The position numbers and the translations under genes are program-made. The notes under the pieces were generated by a model. That model was not told the origin of the DNA, ran no database searches, and saw nothing but the letters and a program-made list of their open reading frames with translations. This document shows positions 1 through 8,780 of a stretch of DNA of 64,000 bases, one piece after another. Source of the DNA: Mycobacterium sp. Root265 (GTDB lineage: Bacteria; Actinomycetota; Actinomycetes; Mycobacteriales; Mycobacteriaceae); contig NZ_LMJA01000005.1 in assembly GCF_001428895.1 (NCBI RefSeq), forward strand, positions 1-64,000. The letters run 5' to 3'. Position 1 is the first letter of the stretch. Every line of letters begins with the position of its first letter.

Positions 1-31
1 CCGATACTTTCGACTGCCGTGATCTCGTCAT
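1..31 (-). CDS. Possible 5' end of an unidentified gene leaving the left edge
   Basis: On the minus strand an ATG at 31 is preceded at good distance by a GAAGGAG-like ribosome site (about 38-44), and the frame stays open to base 1. A second ATG at 50 opens a different frame that is also open to the edge. Only about 10-16 residues are visible, so no product can be named and the choice of frame is uncertain. Confidence 0.3.
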   Translation of the reverse strand, partial: MTRSRQSKVS

Positions 32-110
32 CTGACACTCCTTCTGACATGTCGCCAGTCTTACCCCGACGAACATGACAAGAAGTTTGAGTCAGTAGAT
101 CGGCGTATGA

Positions 111-126
111 TCGAACATAAGTTCGA
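111..126. promoter_or_regulatory. LexA (SOS) box
   Basis: The sequence TCGAACATAAGTTCGA is a perfect match to the mycobacterial SOS operator TCGAAC-N4-GTTCGA. It lies 143 bases upstream of the HNH gene starting at 270, and 13E12-family genes are known LexA targets in M. tuberculosis. It could also serve the partial minus-strand gene at the left edge. Inference: DNA-damage induction of the HNH gene. Confidence 0.8.
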
Positions 127-269
127 ATGCGACGTAGCTCCCACATCGCGACGGTGAGCTTCAGACCGCGACTCCGGTCGCCGAAAGGTTCGACGGTCCT
201 ACGGGACTGTGCGAGCCGTATTGACTGATCGTGCCCGTTGGGCACCTTCTGTGAAAGTCGGTATCCAGC

Positions 270-1580
270 ATGGACGCCACCTATCTCGATACGGTCAATG
301 ATGCGCTCATCGATGACCTTGCTGTTGGGCCCCCACCCGCCGACGATGCCGATCGCCGGTTGTTCGATCTGCTGGATAGTCCGCGGCGGGTGCTCGATGA
401 GCAGCCCCTGCTGGCGGTGCTGGCCGCCGCGGTGGTGACACGCAACCTGGCCGATCATGTGATCGCCCAAGCGGTTGCGGCCACTGAGCGGCTCGGGATC
501 CCGGCCCGCAAACACCTACGTTCGGGAGCCGATCTGCTCATGAGTTGTGGTGTGGCGCCCGGCGCGGCGTACCGGGCCACGCGGGTGGGGCGCGCGGCAC
601 ACACGCTGCCGGCGTTGACCCGGGCGCAGCGACTCGGTGGGGTCGGTATCGAGTTCGCCGACGCCGTCGGCAAAGGAGTCACCCACATCAACAACAGGGT
701 CGCCCTGTCCGAAGAGGAGCGGGCCGGGGTCGTCACCAAACTGATGATCCAGACCACGCCATCGCAGATAGCGGAAAAGGCCCGCGCGATCGCCATCGAC
801 AAGGCCGGCGCTCAACCCGAAGACGACCTGTCGGTGCCCGTCGCGGAGAACGCTGACCTCAACGAGATGACTGTGGTGGTCACCGAGGAGGGGCGGGTCG
901 CGGCGACCCTCGATGTGGACGCGTTGACCGGTGAGGAATTGCTCACCGCATTGGACCCGTTGTGCCGGCCAATGCCACTGCCGGACGGATCACCGGACCC
1001 ACGTCCGGTCGGTAAACGTCGCGCGGACGCCCTCGGGCAGCTGGTGCGCACCTACCTGTCGAACTCGCGGCGCCCAGCGTCGGGTGGGGTGCTTCCGCAC
1101 GTCACCCTCATCCGGCCCGCCGCAGCAGGATTCGTCGACACCCTCGGTTTCACCGGACCGGTGAGCGCCGATACCGCCGACCTGATCACCTGCGACAGCA
1201 CCGTCGGGGTAGTGACCGTTGATAGCGCCGGGGCGCCACTCGACGTCGGGCGTAGCGAGCGACTTTTTACGCCCGTGATCCGGAAAGGGTTGGCAGTGCG
1301 TGACGGTGGGTGTGCGCATCCAGGATGCGGGTGCCCGGTGTCGTGGTGCGATGCCCACCACATCACCCCGTGGAGCAGCGGAGGCACCACCAGCATCGAC
1401 AACGGCGTGCTGCTCTGCCGACGCCACCACACCGCGATCCACCACAACGGCTGGCAGGTCTACCTCGGCCCCGACCGCCACCCCTGGTTCATCCCACCCC
1501 ACAACCCTGGCGAACCCGAGCCGGCGCACCTGCGCTCCCACTCACGACGCACCATGACCGACCTACCCACCGCCGCGTAA
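270..1580 (+). CDS. 13E12-repeat family protein, DUF222 with C-terminal HNH endonuclease domain
   Basis: 436 residues. The N-terminal two thirds is the helical DUF222 region. The C-terminus carries an HNH nuclease: zinc-type cysteines near C348/C353, the DAHH motif at about 361-364, an Asn in the DNG motif near 377, and CRRHH at 383-387. The family is multicopy in mycobacteria (13E12 repeats) and probably cleaves DNA, though its biological role is not settled. ATG 270 fits the family N-terminus. The perfect SOS box at 111-126 suggests DNA-damage induction. No transposase or integrase lies beside it, so it is annotated as a gene rather than a mobile element. Confidence 0.85.
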   Translation: MDATYLDTVNDALIDDLAVGPPPADDADRRLFDLLDSPRRVLDEQPLLAVLAAAVVTRNLADHVIAQAVAATERLGIPARKHLRSGADLLMSCGVAPGAAYRATRVGRAAHTLPALTRAQRLGGVGIEFADAVGKGVTHINNRVALSEEERAGVVTKLMIQTTPSQIAEKARAIAIDKAGAQPEDDLSVPVAENADLNEMTVVVTEEGRVAATLDVDALTGEELLTALDPLCRPMPLPDGSPDPRPVGKRRADALGQLVRTYLSNSRRPASGGVLPHVTLIRPAAAGFVDTLGFTGPVSADTADLITCDSTVGVVTVDSAGAPLDVGRSERLFTPVIRKGLAVRDGGCAHPGCGCPVSWCDAHHITPWSSGGTTSIDNGVLLCRRHHTAIHHNGWQVYLGPDRHPWFIPPHNPGEPEPAHLRSHSRRTMTDLPTAA

Positions 1581-1625
1581 ACCTTTTGCGTACCTTGACA
1601 ACTACACAGTGAAACCGCGTAAGCA

Positions 1626-1660
1626 GCGGGTCCGGCGGCAGATCACGCCGCCGGACCCGC
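1626..1660. terminator. Hairpin between convergent genes
   Basis: A perfect 14-bp inverted repeat (arm GCGGGTCCGGCGGC) with a 7-base loop sits between the convergent HNH gene and the 2OG oxygenase. There is no T-run, as is common for mycobacterial terminators. It could act in both directions. Confidence 0.6.
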
Positions 1661-1715
1661 CACCGCGGCTCGATCCCGATTGAAGCTGACGCCGGTGGGC
1701 ACCAGTGTCGGTCGG

Positions 1716-2681
1716 CTACCGCGCAAAGTTCGCGCTGATCCGTTGCTGCAGATAATCTTTCGCGCTGATCGGCGGATACTTACCCCCGGGTCCGGCGATC
1801 ATCACCTCATGGTTGGCCTGGGCGAAGAACGCGATGCTGTAGCGCGCGCCGCGGTGATCTGTCGGTCCGGGGCTCCTGACCCGGTGGAAGTTCGACGGCA
1901 GCAGATCGTCACTCCAGCGCATCAGCATGTCGCCGATGTTGCAGGTGATGGCCTCTTCCGAGGGATGTACCGACGTCCACACCTGGGCGTCGCGTTCCTT
2001 GCCCGGGCACACCTGCAGGCCTCCTTGACCGTCCCGCTGGAACAGCAGTGTCAGACAGTCGAAGTCGGTATGTGCACCCGCGCGCCACACGCCGGTCAGG
2101 TCGGCATCCGCTGGGAGCGCGAAGTAGTGCAACAGGCGCAGTGTGCTCTGGTAGGTCGGTGACGACGGGTCGTGCGCCCGGGTGAAGAAATCCCGGTCGA
2201 AACCGAGTTTGCCGGCGAACAGGGACAGTAGCTCCATGGCCAGCGCCCAGCACTTGTGCTCGAAATCGCGGATGGTCGTGGAAAAGTGCGCGAGTTCCTG
2301 GTCGCTGGGCCACAACCCGTCCATGTTCGACAACGTGACCTGATAGGACTCCTTCTGATCGGGCACCCCGACGGACGGCCGGATCTGGGTCAGCTGCTCC
2401 CAGCCCGAGTTGTACCGCTTGGGCCAGCGGGCCTTGACCTCGTCGGGCAGCGCGAAGAACCGCTCGGACATCGCGAACGCGGCACGTACGTCCGCGAGGT
2501 CGATACCGTGATCGACCACCTGGAAGAACCCGATATCGGTTGCTGCGCTCCATAATTCGTCGGCGATCTGGTCACGCCTGGTGGCCAGGTCGGCCAGCGA
2601 TATCCGTCGCACCTCCCGGTCGCTCTCGGTGCCCAGCGCGCCCATGGCACGTTCGCGCTGCAGTTCGGTCATCTCGACCAT
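1716..2681 (-). CDS. 2OG-Fe(II) oxygenase, isopenicillin N synthase-like (first of two)
   Basis: 321 residues with the DIOX_N plus 2OG-FeII_Oxy architecture. The iron facial triad is visible as H204-x-D206 (AHTDFD) and H266, and the 2-oxoglutarate-binding R280-x-S282 follows. These enzymes hydroxylate or cyclise small molecules using 2-oxoglutarate and O2. The gene follows the substrate-binding protein at 22 bases on the same strand and is probably co-transcribed with it. A second, divergent paralogue lies at 5824-6870. The substrate is unknown; the importer and amidohydrolase nearby point to uptake and catabolism of a nitrogen-containing compound. Thymine-hydroxylase-like chemistry is one option, not shown by the sequence. 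Confidence 0.85.
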   Translation of the reverse strand: MVEMTELQRERAMGALGTESDREVRRISLADLATRRDQIADELWSAATDIGFFQVVDHGIDLADVRAAFAMSERFFALPDEVKARWPKRYNSGWEQLTQIRPSVGVPDQKESYQVTLSNMDGLWPSDQELAHFSTTIRDFEHKCWALAMELLSLFAGKLGFDRDFFTRAHDPSSPTYQSTLRLLHYFALPADADLTGVWRAGAHTDFDCLTLLFQRDGQGGLQVCPGKERDAQVWTSVHPSEEAITCNIGDMLMRWSDDLLPSNFHRVRSPGPTDHRGARYSIAFFAQANHEVMIAGPGGKYPPISAKDYLQQRISANFAR

Positions 2682-2703
2682 GTCGGTGTCTCCTTTGTCG
2701 GCG

Positions 2704-3882
2704 TCAGCTCATCGCGATCGAGGGATCGCTGAACTGGTTGGTGAACAGGTCGTCCGCGGTCATCTCGGCGGGTACGACATTTCCGGTGGTGGCGAGCACG
2801 CCGCGCAGATCCTCGACGTTACGGGCGGTCCGGGCGGTGTCGTAGACGCCGAACGACCCGTCGTCCTCGGCGGCCAACAGGCCCTTCTCCACCAGGGTCT
2901 GCGCCCCGTAGGCTGCCTCCCCCTCGGTGTAGGGAGAGTAGGTGCTGTCCTGCGCGATGATGTCGACGATGACGGAATTCACCGGTGCGGGCTCGGCCGC
3001 GTAGTCGACGCCGGACTGCTGGATGATCGGCACCAGCTTCTCCAGGCACGGCGCGAGTTCGTCGACCCGGTCGGCACGCACCGACATGTTGGATGCGTAG
3101 ATGTCGTAGCCCGCGTCCTTGACGAGCCCGTAGCCCACCGGCTTGTTCCACGCGGGGGTGTCGTGTTCGTACACGTGGGGCTCGGAGTTGGCGAACCCCT
3201 GCTGCACGATGGTGGGATCGCCGACGAAGCGCGCGGGCGAACCGTCGTAGCTGGGGTCGATCTGCGACTGCTTGAGCAGGCCCTTGTCGACCAGCCAGGC
3301 GGGGTAGATCTGGCCTTCGGAGGTCACCACGGTGGCATCGGTCTTGCCGATGTCGGCGACGGTCCTGAAGTCGGGGTGGGTGGCCGGATCCCACATCAGG
3401 ATGGCCGGGCTGTACTTCAGCAACGGGGTGACCCCGACGACCGGCTGCTCGGCGGCGGCGGCGACCAGCATGTCACCGTGCACGATGCCGAGGATCAGCG
3501 AGTCATCCAGATAGAGCTGGGACGGCACCGACTGGAAACCGATGGCGGGCCCGCCGGACTTCAGGGTGATGTCGACGCCGGTGTCCAGGCCGCCGGCCAC
3601 CAGCGGCCCGGTGACCGACTTGTCCTCGGTGTCCACCTGGTAGCCGGGACCGAGCATGCCGAAGACCGCACCCATGTCCGACTGCGGTTGCCACTGCAGT
3701 TGGATGCCGATATCGGCGGGGCATACGTCGGCGAGCTGTTGTGCCGCGGGAGCCGGCGCCAGCGAAGCCGCCGGCTCGGAGGCCTGTCCGCCGGGGGACT
3801 CGGAGGCCGACGAACAGGCGGTGAAGGTGAAGGAGGCGACGGCGCCGGCGGCGGCCGCACGCCAAAAGGCTGATCGGTTCAT
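2704..3882 (-). CDS. ABC transporter substrate-binding lipoprotein (NMT1/SsuA-like)
   Basis: 392 residues. The N-terminus MNRSAFWRAAAAGAVASFTF precedes a lipobox with C23 (TAC), indicating a membrane-anchored lipoprotein facing the cell wall space. The fold class is the NMT1/nitrate-sulfonate-taurine binding family, judged from overall pattern and from the partner ATPase and permease of the same class across the divergent promoter. It probably captures the small nitrogenous or sulfonated substrate of this locus. A GAGGAA ribosome site lies very close to the ATG. The promoter region holds a CATGTAAT-type element at 3953-3960. Confidence 0.85.
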   Translation of the reverse strand: MNRSAFWRAAAAGAVASFTFTACSSASESPGGQASEPAASLAPAPAAQQLADVCPADIGIQLQWQPQSDMGAVFGMLGPGYQVDTEDKSVTGPLVAGGLDTGVDITLKSGGPAIGFQSVPSQLYLDDSLILGIVHGDMLVAAAAEQPVVGVTPLLKYSPAILMWDPATHPDFRTVADIGKTDATVVTSEGQIYPAWLVDKGLLKQSQIDPSYDGSPARFVGDPTIVQQGFANSEPHVYEHDTPAWNKPVGYGLVKDAGYDIYASNMSVRADRVDELAPCLEKLVPIIQQSGVDYAAEPAPVNSVIVDIIAQDSTYSPYTEGEAAYGAQTLVEKGLLAAEDDGSFGVYDTARTARNVEDLRGVLATTGNVVPAEMTADDLFTNQFSDPSIAMS

Positions 3883-3952
3883 GGGTTCCTCGTGACTTCG
3901 TCAGTAACGTGGCGGGCAGAGACGGTTGCGCTGCATCGATGGGGCGCATGCA

Positions 3953-4131
3953 ATTACATGCAATCATGGTCACTGTTGCGGCTGTGTAAACGAATCGTCG
4001 TGGCACCTCGTGTGGGCAGCTTTCCAGGGCTTTCGGCGGGAATCCTTACCTGCGCTTTACCGCCCGAAATGCGGACGTAATACATGTAATCAACGCTGTA
4101 GGCATCCCACAGCGGTCACGCTGCATGTAAT
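3953..4131. promoter_or_regulatory. Divergent promoter region with three CATGTAAT operator-like repeats
   Basis: The 269-bp gap between the divergent arms contains ATTACATG at 3953-3960 and CATGTAAT at 4083-4090 and 4124-4131. The middle copy lies in the palindrome TACATGTA, and ATGCAAT is repeated at 3948-3954 and 3958-3964. AT-rich palindromic sites of this size are typical of FadR/FCD-type GntR operators, and a GntR/FCD gene is in the right-hand operon (6883-7527). One copy is near the substrate-binding protein start and one is 20 bases before the ATPase start, as expected for autoregulated control of both arms. Confidence 0.6.
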
Positions 4132-4151
4132 GCCAATCTTCGGGAGTTCTA

Positions 4152-4943
4152 GTGGAACCGGACAGGACCCTTCGCGAGCCCGCCCAGCCGCCCGGCGGGG
4201 TCGCCCTCGCCGCCGCGCAGATCGAGTTCAGCGACATCACCAAACGTTTCGACACCGGCACCGTCGCGCTCGATGGAATCGACCTGTCGATCCGGCCCGG
4301 CGAGTTCGTTGCCGTGGTCGGTCCGTCCGGGTGCGGCAAGTCGACGCTGTTGCGGATGGCGGCACATCTTGAGCAGCCCACCTCGGGTTCGGTGCGGCTG
4401 GGGACCTCGTCGGTGGGCTTCATCTTCCAGGAGCCCACCCTGCTGCCGTGGCGCAGCGTCCGGGCGAACGTCGAGCTGTGCGCGGAGCTCAGCAAGGCCG
4501 GTCGCGCCGAGACGAAAAAGCGTGCAGCGGAATCCATCTCAGCGGTCGGATTGGAGGCCTTTGCCGATCAGCTGCCCAGGTCGTTGTCCGGCGGCATGAA
4601 GATGCGGGTGTCGATGGCCCGGGCGCTGACGTTGTCGCCGGACGTGCTGCTGCTCGACGAGCCGTTCGGTGCGCTGGACGAAATGACGCGGCTGGAGATG
4701 CAGGTCGAACTCCAGCGCCTCTACGCCGACCGGGGTTTCACCGCGATGTTCGTCACGCACTCGGTGTCGGAGGCGGTGTACCTGGCCAACCGCGTCGTGG
4801 TGATGACACCGCGGCCGGGTCGCATCGCCGGCATCGTGGACGTGGGGTTCGACTATCCCCGTTCTCCCGAACTGCGTTTCGAGTCACAGTTCATCGATTA
4901 CACCGCCGAGATCTCGGCACTTCTCCACGGGAGGGCGTCATGA
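4152..4943 (+). CDS. ABC transporter ATP-binding protein (SsuB/TauB-like)
   Basis: 263 residues from a GTG start. Walker A G57PSGCGKST, Q-loop FQEPTLLPWRS near 92-102, signature LSGGMK 145-150, Walker B LLLDEP near 166-171 and switch H203 are all present. It energises import with the permease at 4940-5827. The stop overlaps the permease start by 4 bases (ATGA), so translation is likely coupled. The FQEPTLLPW Q-loop is typical of the nitrate/sulfonate/taurine importer class. Confidence 0.92.
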   Translation: MEPDRTLREPAQPPGGVALAAAQIEFSDITKRFDTGTVALDGIDLSIRPGEFVAVVGPSGCGKSTLLRMAAHLEQPTSGSVRLGTSSVGFIFQEPTLLPWRSVRANVELCAELSKAGRAETKKRAAESISAVGLEAFADQLPRSLSGGMKMRVSMARALTLSPDVLLLDEPFGALDEMTRLEMQVELQRLYADRGFTAMFVTHSVSEAVYLANRVVVMTPRPGRIAGIVDVGFDYPRSPELRFESQFIDYTAEISALLHGRAS

Positions 4944-5827
4944 CCGTGCTCGGGACCGCGCTGGAAGCGCCGGGCAGGCTGCTGGCCCGCAGGACTGCCG
5001 CCGCGCAGTCCGCGCCGGCGGTGGCCAGAGACAGCCGGGGCAGAAAGATCAGCGGCGCCGTGCTTTATCCCTTGTTGTCCCTGGGATTCGGTCTGGCGTT
5101 GTGGTCGGCGGTCAGTTACCTGGTCCTCGAACCCCACCGCCGGTTCCTGTTGCCGCCACCGATGGACGTGTTCCGCAACTCGCTGATGGACTGGACCCGG
5201 CTGAAGCCGATGCTGGAGGCACTGGCCGTCACCGCGGAGGTCACCCTCATCGGGTTCGCTGTGGCCGCCGTCGTCGGCGTCGGCACGGGAGTGCTGATGT
5301 GCCAGGCGAAGTGGCTGGAGAAGATCATCTACCCGTACGCGGTGGTCATCCAGGTCATCCCGATTCTGGCCATCGTGCCGCTGATCGGGCTGTGGATGGG
5401 CTACGGCATGGCCGCCCGCACCTTGGTCTGCATGCTGATCGCGGTATTCCCCATCATCACCAACACCCACTTCGGCATCCGGTCGGTGGACCGCGGCATG
5501 CACGAATTGTTCACCGTGTCGGGCGCCTCCCGCTGGGACAGGATGGTGAAACTCGAACTGAGAGCGGCTCTTCCGGCGATCATGACCGGGATGCGCACCG
5601 GAGCGGGGCTGGTGGTGGTCGGCGCGATCATCGGCGACATGTTCTTCGCAAAAGGTCAACCCGGCATCGGCACCCTGCTCGACGTGTACCGCGCACGGCT
5701 GCAGTCCGAGGACCTCGTCGCCGCGATCGTGCTGGCGTCGGTGTTCGGCGTACTGGTGTTCGCCGTGATGGGCGCGATCTCGCGGGTGGCCGTCGGTCGT
5801 TGGCACGAGTCAGGGAGTCCGCTGTGA
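4940..5827 (+). CDS. ABC transporter permease (SsuC/TauC-like)
   Basis: 295 residues from the ATG that overlaps the ATPase stop. A basic N-terminal tail of about 45 residues precedes multiple hydrophobic segments of the BPD_transp_1 type. The EAA coupling loop is visible as ELFTVSGASRWDRMVKLELR followed by ALPAIMTG. It forms the membrane channel with the ATPase and the lipoprotein at 2704-3882. Its stop overlaps the next oxygenase start (GTGA), continuing the tightly coupled operon. Confidence 0.9.
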   Translation: MTVLGTALEAPGRLLARRTAAAQSAPAVARDSRGRKISGAVLYPLLSLGFGLALWSAVSYLVLEPHRRFLLPPPMDVFRNSLMDWTRLKPMLEALAVTAEVTLIGFAVAAVVGVGTGVLMCQAKWLEKIIYPYAVVIQVIPILAIVPLIGLWMGYGMAARTLVCMLIAVFPIITNTHFGIRSVDRGMHELFTVSGASRWDRMVKLELRAALPAIMTGMRTGAGLVVVGAIIGDMFFAKGQPGIGTLLDVYRARLQSEDLVAAIVLASVFGVLVFAVMGAISRVAVGRWHESGSPL

Positions 5828-6870
5828 ACCGTTTCGTCGTCCCGGTCCTGGATGTCAGCCCGTATGTGGCCGGCCGCAACGCCGCATCCGACCCGGAGTG
5901 CGCGGCCGTGGCCGCCGCCTTCGATGCCGCGTGCCGCGAGGTCGGATTCATCCAGATCGTCGGTCACGGCGTCGATCTGGACGCCATCGCCGGTCTGACG
6001 GCGGCGCTGGACGAGTTCTTCGGGCTGCCACTGGCGGTGAAACAGGCCTACCGGCGGGATCCGTCGACAAACCGCGGCTATTCGCCCCCGAAGAGCGAAT
6101 CGCTGAGCATGAGTCTGGGCATCTCGGCCAATCAGATGAACGACTACTACGAGGCCTTCACCATCGGCACCGAGGTGACGTCGTTTCCCGGGTTGAATCT
6201 GCCCGAGACCAGTTACGCGCCGAACAACTGGCCCGATGCCGCCCCGGGGTTCCAACCGCAGGTGCAGCATTACTTCGGCCAGGTGCAGGCGCTGGCCCGA
6301 ACACTGATGGGCACCGTCACCGACGCGTTGGCGTTGCCGCACCGCTACTTCGAATCGATGATCGACCATTCCATCGAGGTGCTGAAGATGAACAACTTCG
6401 CGCTCCCCGAAGGCGACCAGCGCTTCGCCGGTGACCTCCAGGGCATGGGCGCGCACACCGATTTCGGGATCCTGACCATCCTGTGGGCCGATCAGGTGCC
6501 CGGTCTGCAGGTGCTGGACCGCAGCGGGACGTGGCACGATGTGCAGCCCGCGGACGGCGCCCTGCTGATCAACCTCGGCGACGCCATGGCCCGGTGGACC
6601 AACGACCGCTGGCTCTCCACCGTGCACCGTGTCGATCCACCGGTGTTCGACGGCCGGATCCAGCGCAGACGGTCGGCGGCCTTTTTCTTCGACGGCAACC
6701 ACGATGCGGTCCTGGCGCCGCTGCCGGGCACCGTGGCAGACGGCGAGACCGGCTATGAGCCGATCACCGTCGCGGAGAACATCGCGATGAAGGTCGCGGG
6801 TCTGCGCACCGGTGCGGCACCACCGATAGCGTTGCGGGAAGCCGCCCGGGTGTCCGCCGCGGCCGAGTAG
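5824..6870 (+). CDS. 2OG-Fe(II) oxygenase, isopenicillin N synthase-like (second of two)
   Basis: 348 residues from GTG 5824, overlapping the permease stop by 4 bases. The iron ligands are H211-x-D213 (AHTDFG) and H268, with R283-S284 for 2-oxoglutarate. It differs clearly from the oxygenase at 1716-2681: it has a longer middle region (NRGYSPPKSES) and a different tail. Two paralogues flanking one transporter suggest two successive oxidations or two related substrates. The substrate cannot be read from the sequence. Confidence 0.85.
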   Translation: MNRFVVPVLDVSPYVAGRNAASDPECAAVAAAFDAACREVGFIQIVGHGVDLDAIAGLTAALDEFFGLPLAVKQAYRRDPSTNRGYSPPKSESLSMSLGISANQMNDYYEAFTIGTEVTSFPGLNLPETSYAPNNWPDAAPGFQPQVQHYFGQVQALARTLMGTVTDALALPHRYFESMIDHSIEVLKMNNFALPEGDQRFAGDLQGMGAHTDFGILTILWADQVPGLQVLDRSGTWHDVQPADGALLINLGDAMARWTNDRWLSTVHRVDPPVFDGRIQRRRSAAFFFDGNHDAVLAPLPGTVADGETGYEPITVAENIAMKVAGLRTGAAPPIALREAARVSAAAE

Positions 6871-6882
6871 GAGGGCACCACC

Positions 6883-7527
6883 ATGACCAGTTCGGACGGT
6901 GCCCTGCTCACCGAGTCGGTGCACAGTGCGTTGCAGGAGCTTATTTTCAGTGGTGAATTGGCGCCCGGCAGCCCGCTCAGCGTGCCGGCCCTGGCGGCCC
7001 GCCTCAACGTCAGCCGCACGCCGGTACGTGAGGCCGTTCAACAGCTGATCTACGAGGGGCTGGCCACCCACACCCGGAACGCAGGCGCCCGGGTGACCCT
7101 GCTGGACGAGGAAGCGGTCAAGTCCGTCTTCGACGTCCGCGAGGTGCTCGACGGATTGGCCGCCCAGAACGCCACCCTCAACGCCAGTCGGGCCACCGTC
7201 GAACAGCTGCGCAAAATGGTTCAGGTGCAACGCGAGATGCTCGACGAGTCCGCGGACCGGTTCCGCGACGCGAAACTCGACCTCGAGTTCCACACCCTGA
7301 TCCGGGACACCGCGCGCAACCGGCCGCTCAGCGATGCGCTGGCACGGCTCGACGGTCAGTCGCACCTGTACCGGTCCGATATGTGGACCGCGGAACTGAA
7401 CCGCCGCCTGGCGGTAGGTGAGCACGAGCGCATCGTGGCGGCCATCGAGGCCGGCGATGCCGAGGGGGCCCGCGCCGCAGCCTGCGCGCACGTGTCCGGA
7501 CTGTATGTGCGGACCCGGCGAGGGTGA
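6883..7527 (+). CDS. GntR family regulator with FCD ligand domain
   Basis: 214 residues. An N-terminal winged helix-turn-helix (NVSRTPVREAVQQL near 46-60) is followed by an all-helical FCD domain whose likely metal or ligand residues are in DLEFHTLI, GEHERIV and the final HVSGL histidine. FCD regulators usually repress catabolic genes and are released by the pathway substrate or an intermediate. It is the likely binder of the CATGTAAT repeats at 3953-4131. Its stop overlaps the amidohydrolase start (GTGA). Confidence 0.9.
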   Translation: MTSSDGALLTESVHSALQELIFSGELAPGSPLSVPALAARLNVSRTPVREAVQQLIYEGLATHTRNAGARVTLLDEEAVKSVFDVREVLDGLAAQNATLNASRATVEQLRKMVQVQREMLDESADRFRDAKLDLEFHTLIRDTARNRPLSDALARLDGQSHLYRSDMWTAELNRRLAVGEHERIVAAIEAGDAEGARAAACAHVSGLYVRTRRG

Positions 7528-8780
7528 CGATGCCCGTTTCAGAAACAGGGCCGGCGGGACAACAGCTCTCGACGCTGACGAACGCGACGCTGGCCGACGG
7601 TTCGGTGGTGGATGTGAGCCTGGGGCGCGACGGCGGGCATGCCGTCGTGGCCGCCGTCCACCCGGCCTCCGGTGCCGGGCACGGCGATGTCCCCGGCGTA
7701 CTCGATCTCGATGGCTTCGTGCTGCTGACCGCGCCCGCCGAGCCGCACGCCCACCTGGACAAGGCGCTGTCCTGGGACGAACTGCGACCGGAGCCCGGCG
7801 ACCTGCACCATGCCATCGCCACCTGGAAGGAGGGTTCGCTGCGGTTCGACGAGGAGTCGTTCCGGCGGCGGGCCCGCACGGCGGCATTGATGTTGCTGCG
7901 CAATGGAACCACCGCAGTGCGTACCCACGTCGATGTGCTCTACGGCGATGACCCGCTGCGGGGCATCCGCGCCGTGCATGCGGTACGTCGTGAACTGCGC
8001 GCCGTGATGGACATTCAGATCGTCGCGTTGATCAAGGCCTATTCGGATGTCGAATTGCTGCACGGCGCACTGGATGCCGGCGCCGACCTGGTGGGAGGGT
8101 CCCCGCACAGTGCGCCGGAACCGCTGGCCGAGCTGGATCGCCTGCTCGGTGTCGCCGAGGACCGCGGCGTCGGCACCGATCTGCACACCGACGAATTCCT
8201 GGTCGGCGACCACCACACCCTGCCGGGGTACGCCGCCCGGGTGCGCGACTGGCCGGCCGATCGCAACCGCACCGCCAGCCACTGCACCCGGCTGTCGATG
8301 ATGACGGCCGCTGAACTGGACGAGCTGCTGCCGCAGGTGGTTTCGGCGCGGCTGGGGGTGGTCGCGAACCCGCTGACGAACCTGTCCATCCACGGCCGCG
8401 ACATCGAGACCGCGACACCGCGCGGGATCACCCCGATGGCGCGCCTGCGCGCCGCCGGTGTGCCGGTGGCCGCCGGCGCCGACAATGTCCGCGACCCCTT
8501 CAATCCGCTCGGCCGCAGTGACGCGCTGGAGACCGCGATGCTGGCTGTCGTCGCCGGGCACGTGGACCCCGACGCCGCCATCTCGCTGGTCACCGATGAC
8601 GCGCGGGCCGTCCTGGGTCTGCCGGCGGCGGGCCCGCGGGTGGGCGCACGCGCCGAACTGCTGGCGGTGCGGGGCACCGGGGTGACCGATGTGATCGCCA
8701 ACGCCCCGGCCGATCGCATCGTGATCCATGACGGTGTGGTGGTGTCCCGCAGCGAGACCCACACCTGGATGGCGGTTTAG
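7524..8780 (+). CDS. Amidohydrolase, cytosine deaminase (CodA/AtzC)-like
   Basis: 418 residues from GTG 7524 (ATG 7530 is an alternative). The CodA-type metal motif HAHLDK is at 75-80, followed by THVD, a DLHTDE histidine near 215, and the GADNVRDPFNPLG segment near 323 that carries the metal-binding Asp in this subgroup. Family members deaminate cytosine or hydrolyse N-substituted triazines and hydantoin-like rings. As the last gene of the right arm it probably removes an amino or alkylamino group from the imported or oxidised compound. It overlaps the convergent HAD gene by 4 bases. Confidence 0.85.
   Translation: MTMPVSETGPAGQQLSTLTNATLADGSVVDVSLGRDGGHAVVAAVHPASGAGHGDVPGVLDLDGFVLLTAPAEPHAHLDKALSWDELRPEPGDLHHAIATWKEGSLRFDEESFRRRARTAALMLLRNGTTAVRTHVDVLYGDDPLRGIRAVHAVRRELRAVMDIQIVALIKAYSDVELLHGALDAGADLVGGSPHSAPEPLAELDRLLGVAEDRGVGTDLHTDEFLVGDHHTLPGYAARVRDWPADRNRTASHCTRLSMMTAAELDELLPQVVSARLGVVANPLTNLSIHGRDIETATPRGITPMARLRAAGVPVAAGADNVRDPFNPLGRSDALETAMLAVVAGHVDPDAAISLVTDDARAVLGLPAAGPRVGARAELLAVRGTGVTDVIANAPADRIVIHDGVVVSRSETHTWMAV

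Noticed and set aside
2581-3873. Long open frame antisense to the oxygenase and lipoprotein genes
   Set aside because: Low-complexity Gly/Val/His/Asp-rich translation typical of antisense frames in GC-rich DNA; the opposite strand has full catalytic and lipobox motifs.
5656-7887. 743-codon open frame antisense to oxygenase, GntR and amidohydrolase
   Set aside because: Arg/His/Gly-rich with no family pattern; it runs through three genes with clear motifs and coupled starts on the plus strand.
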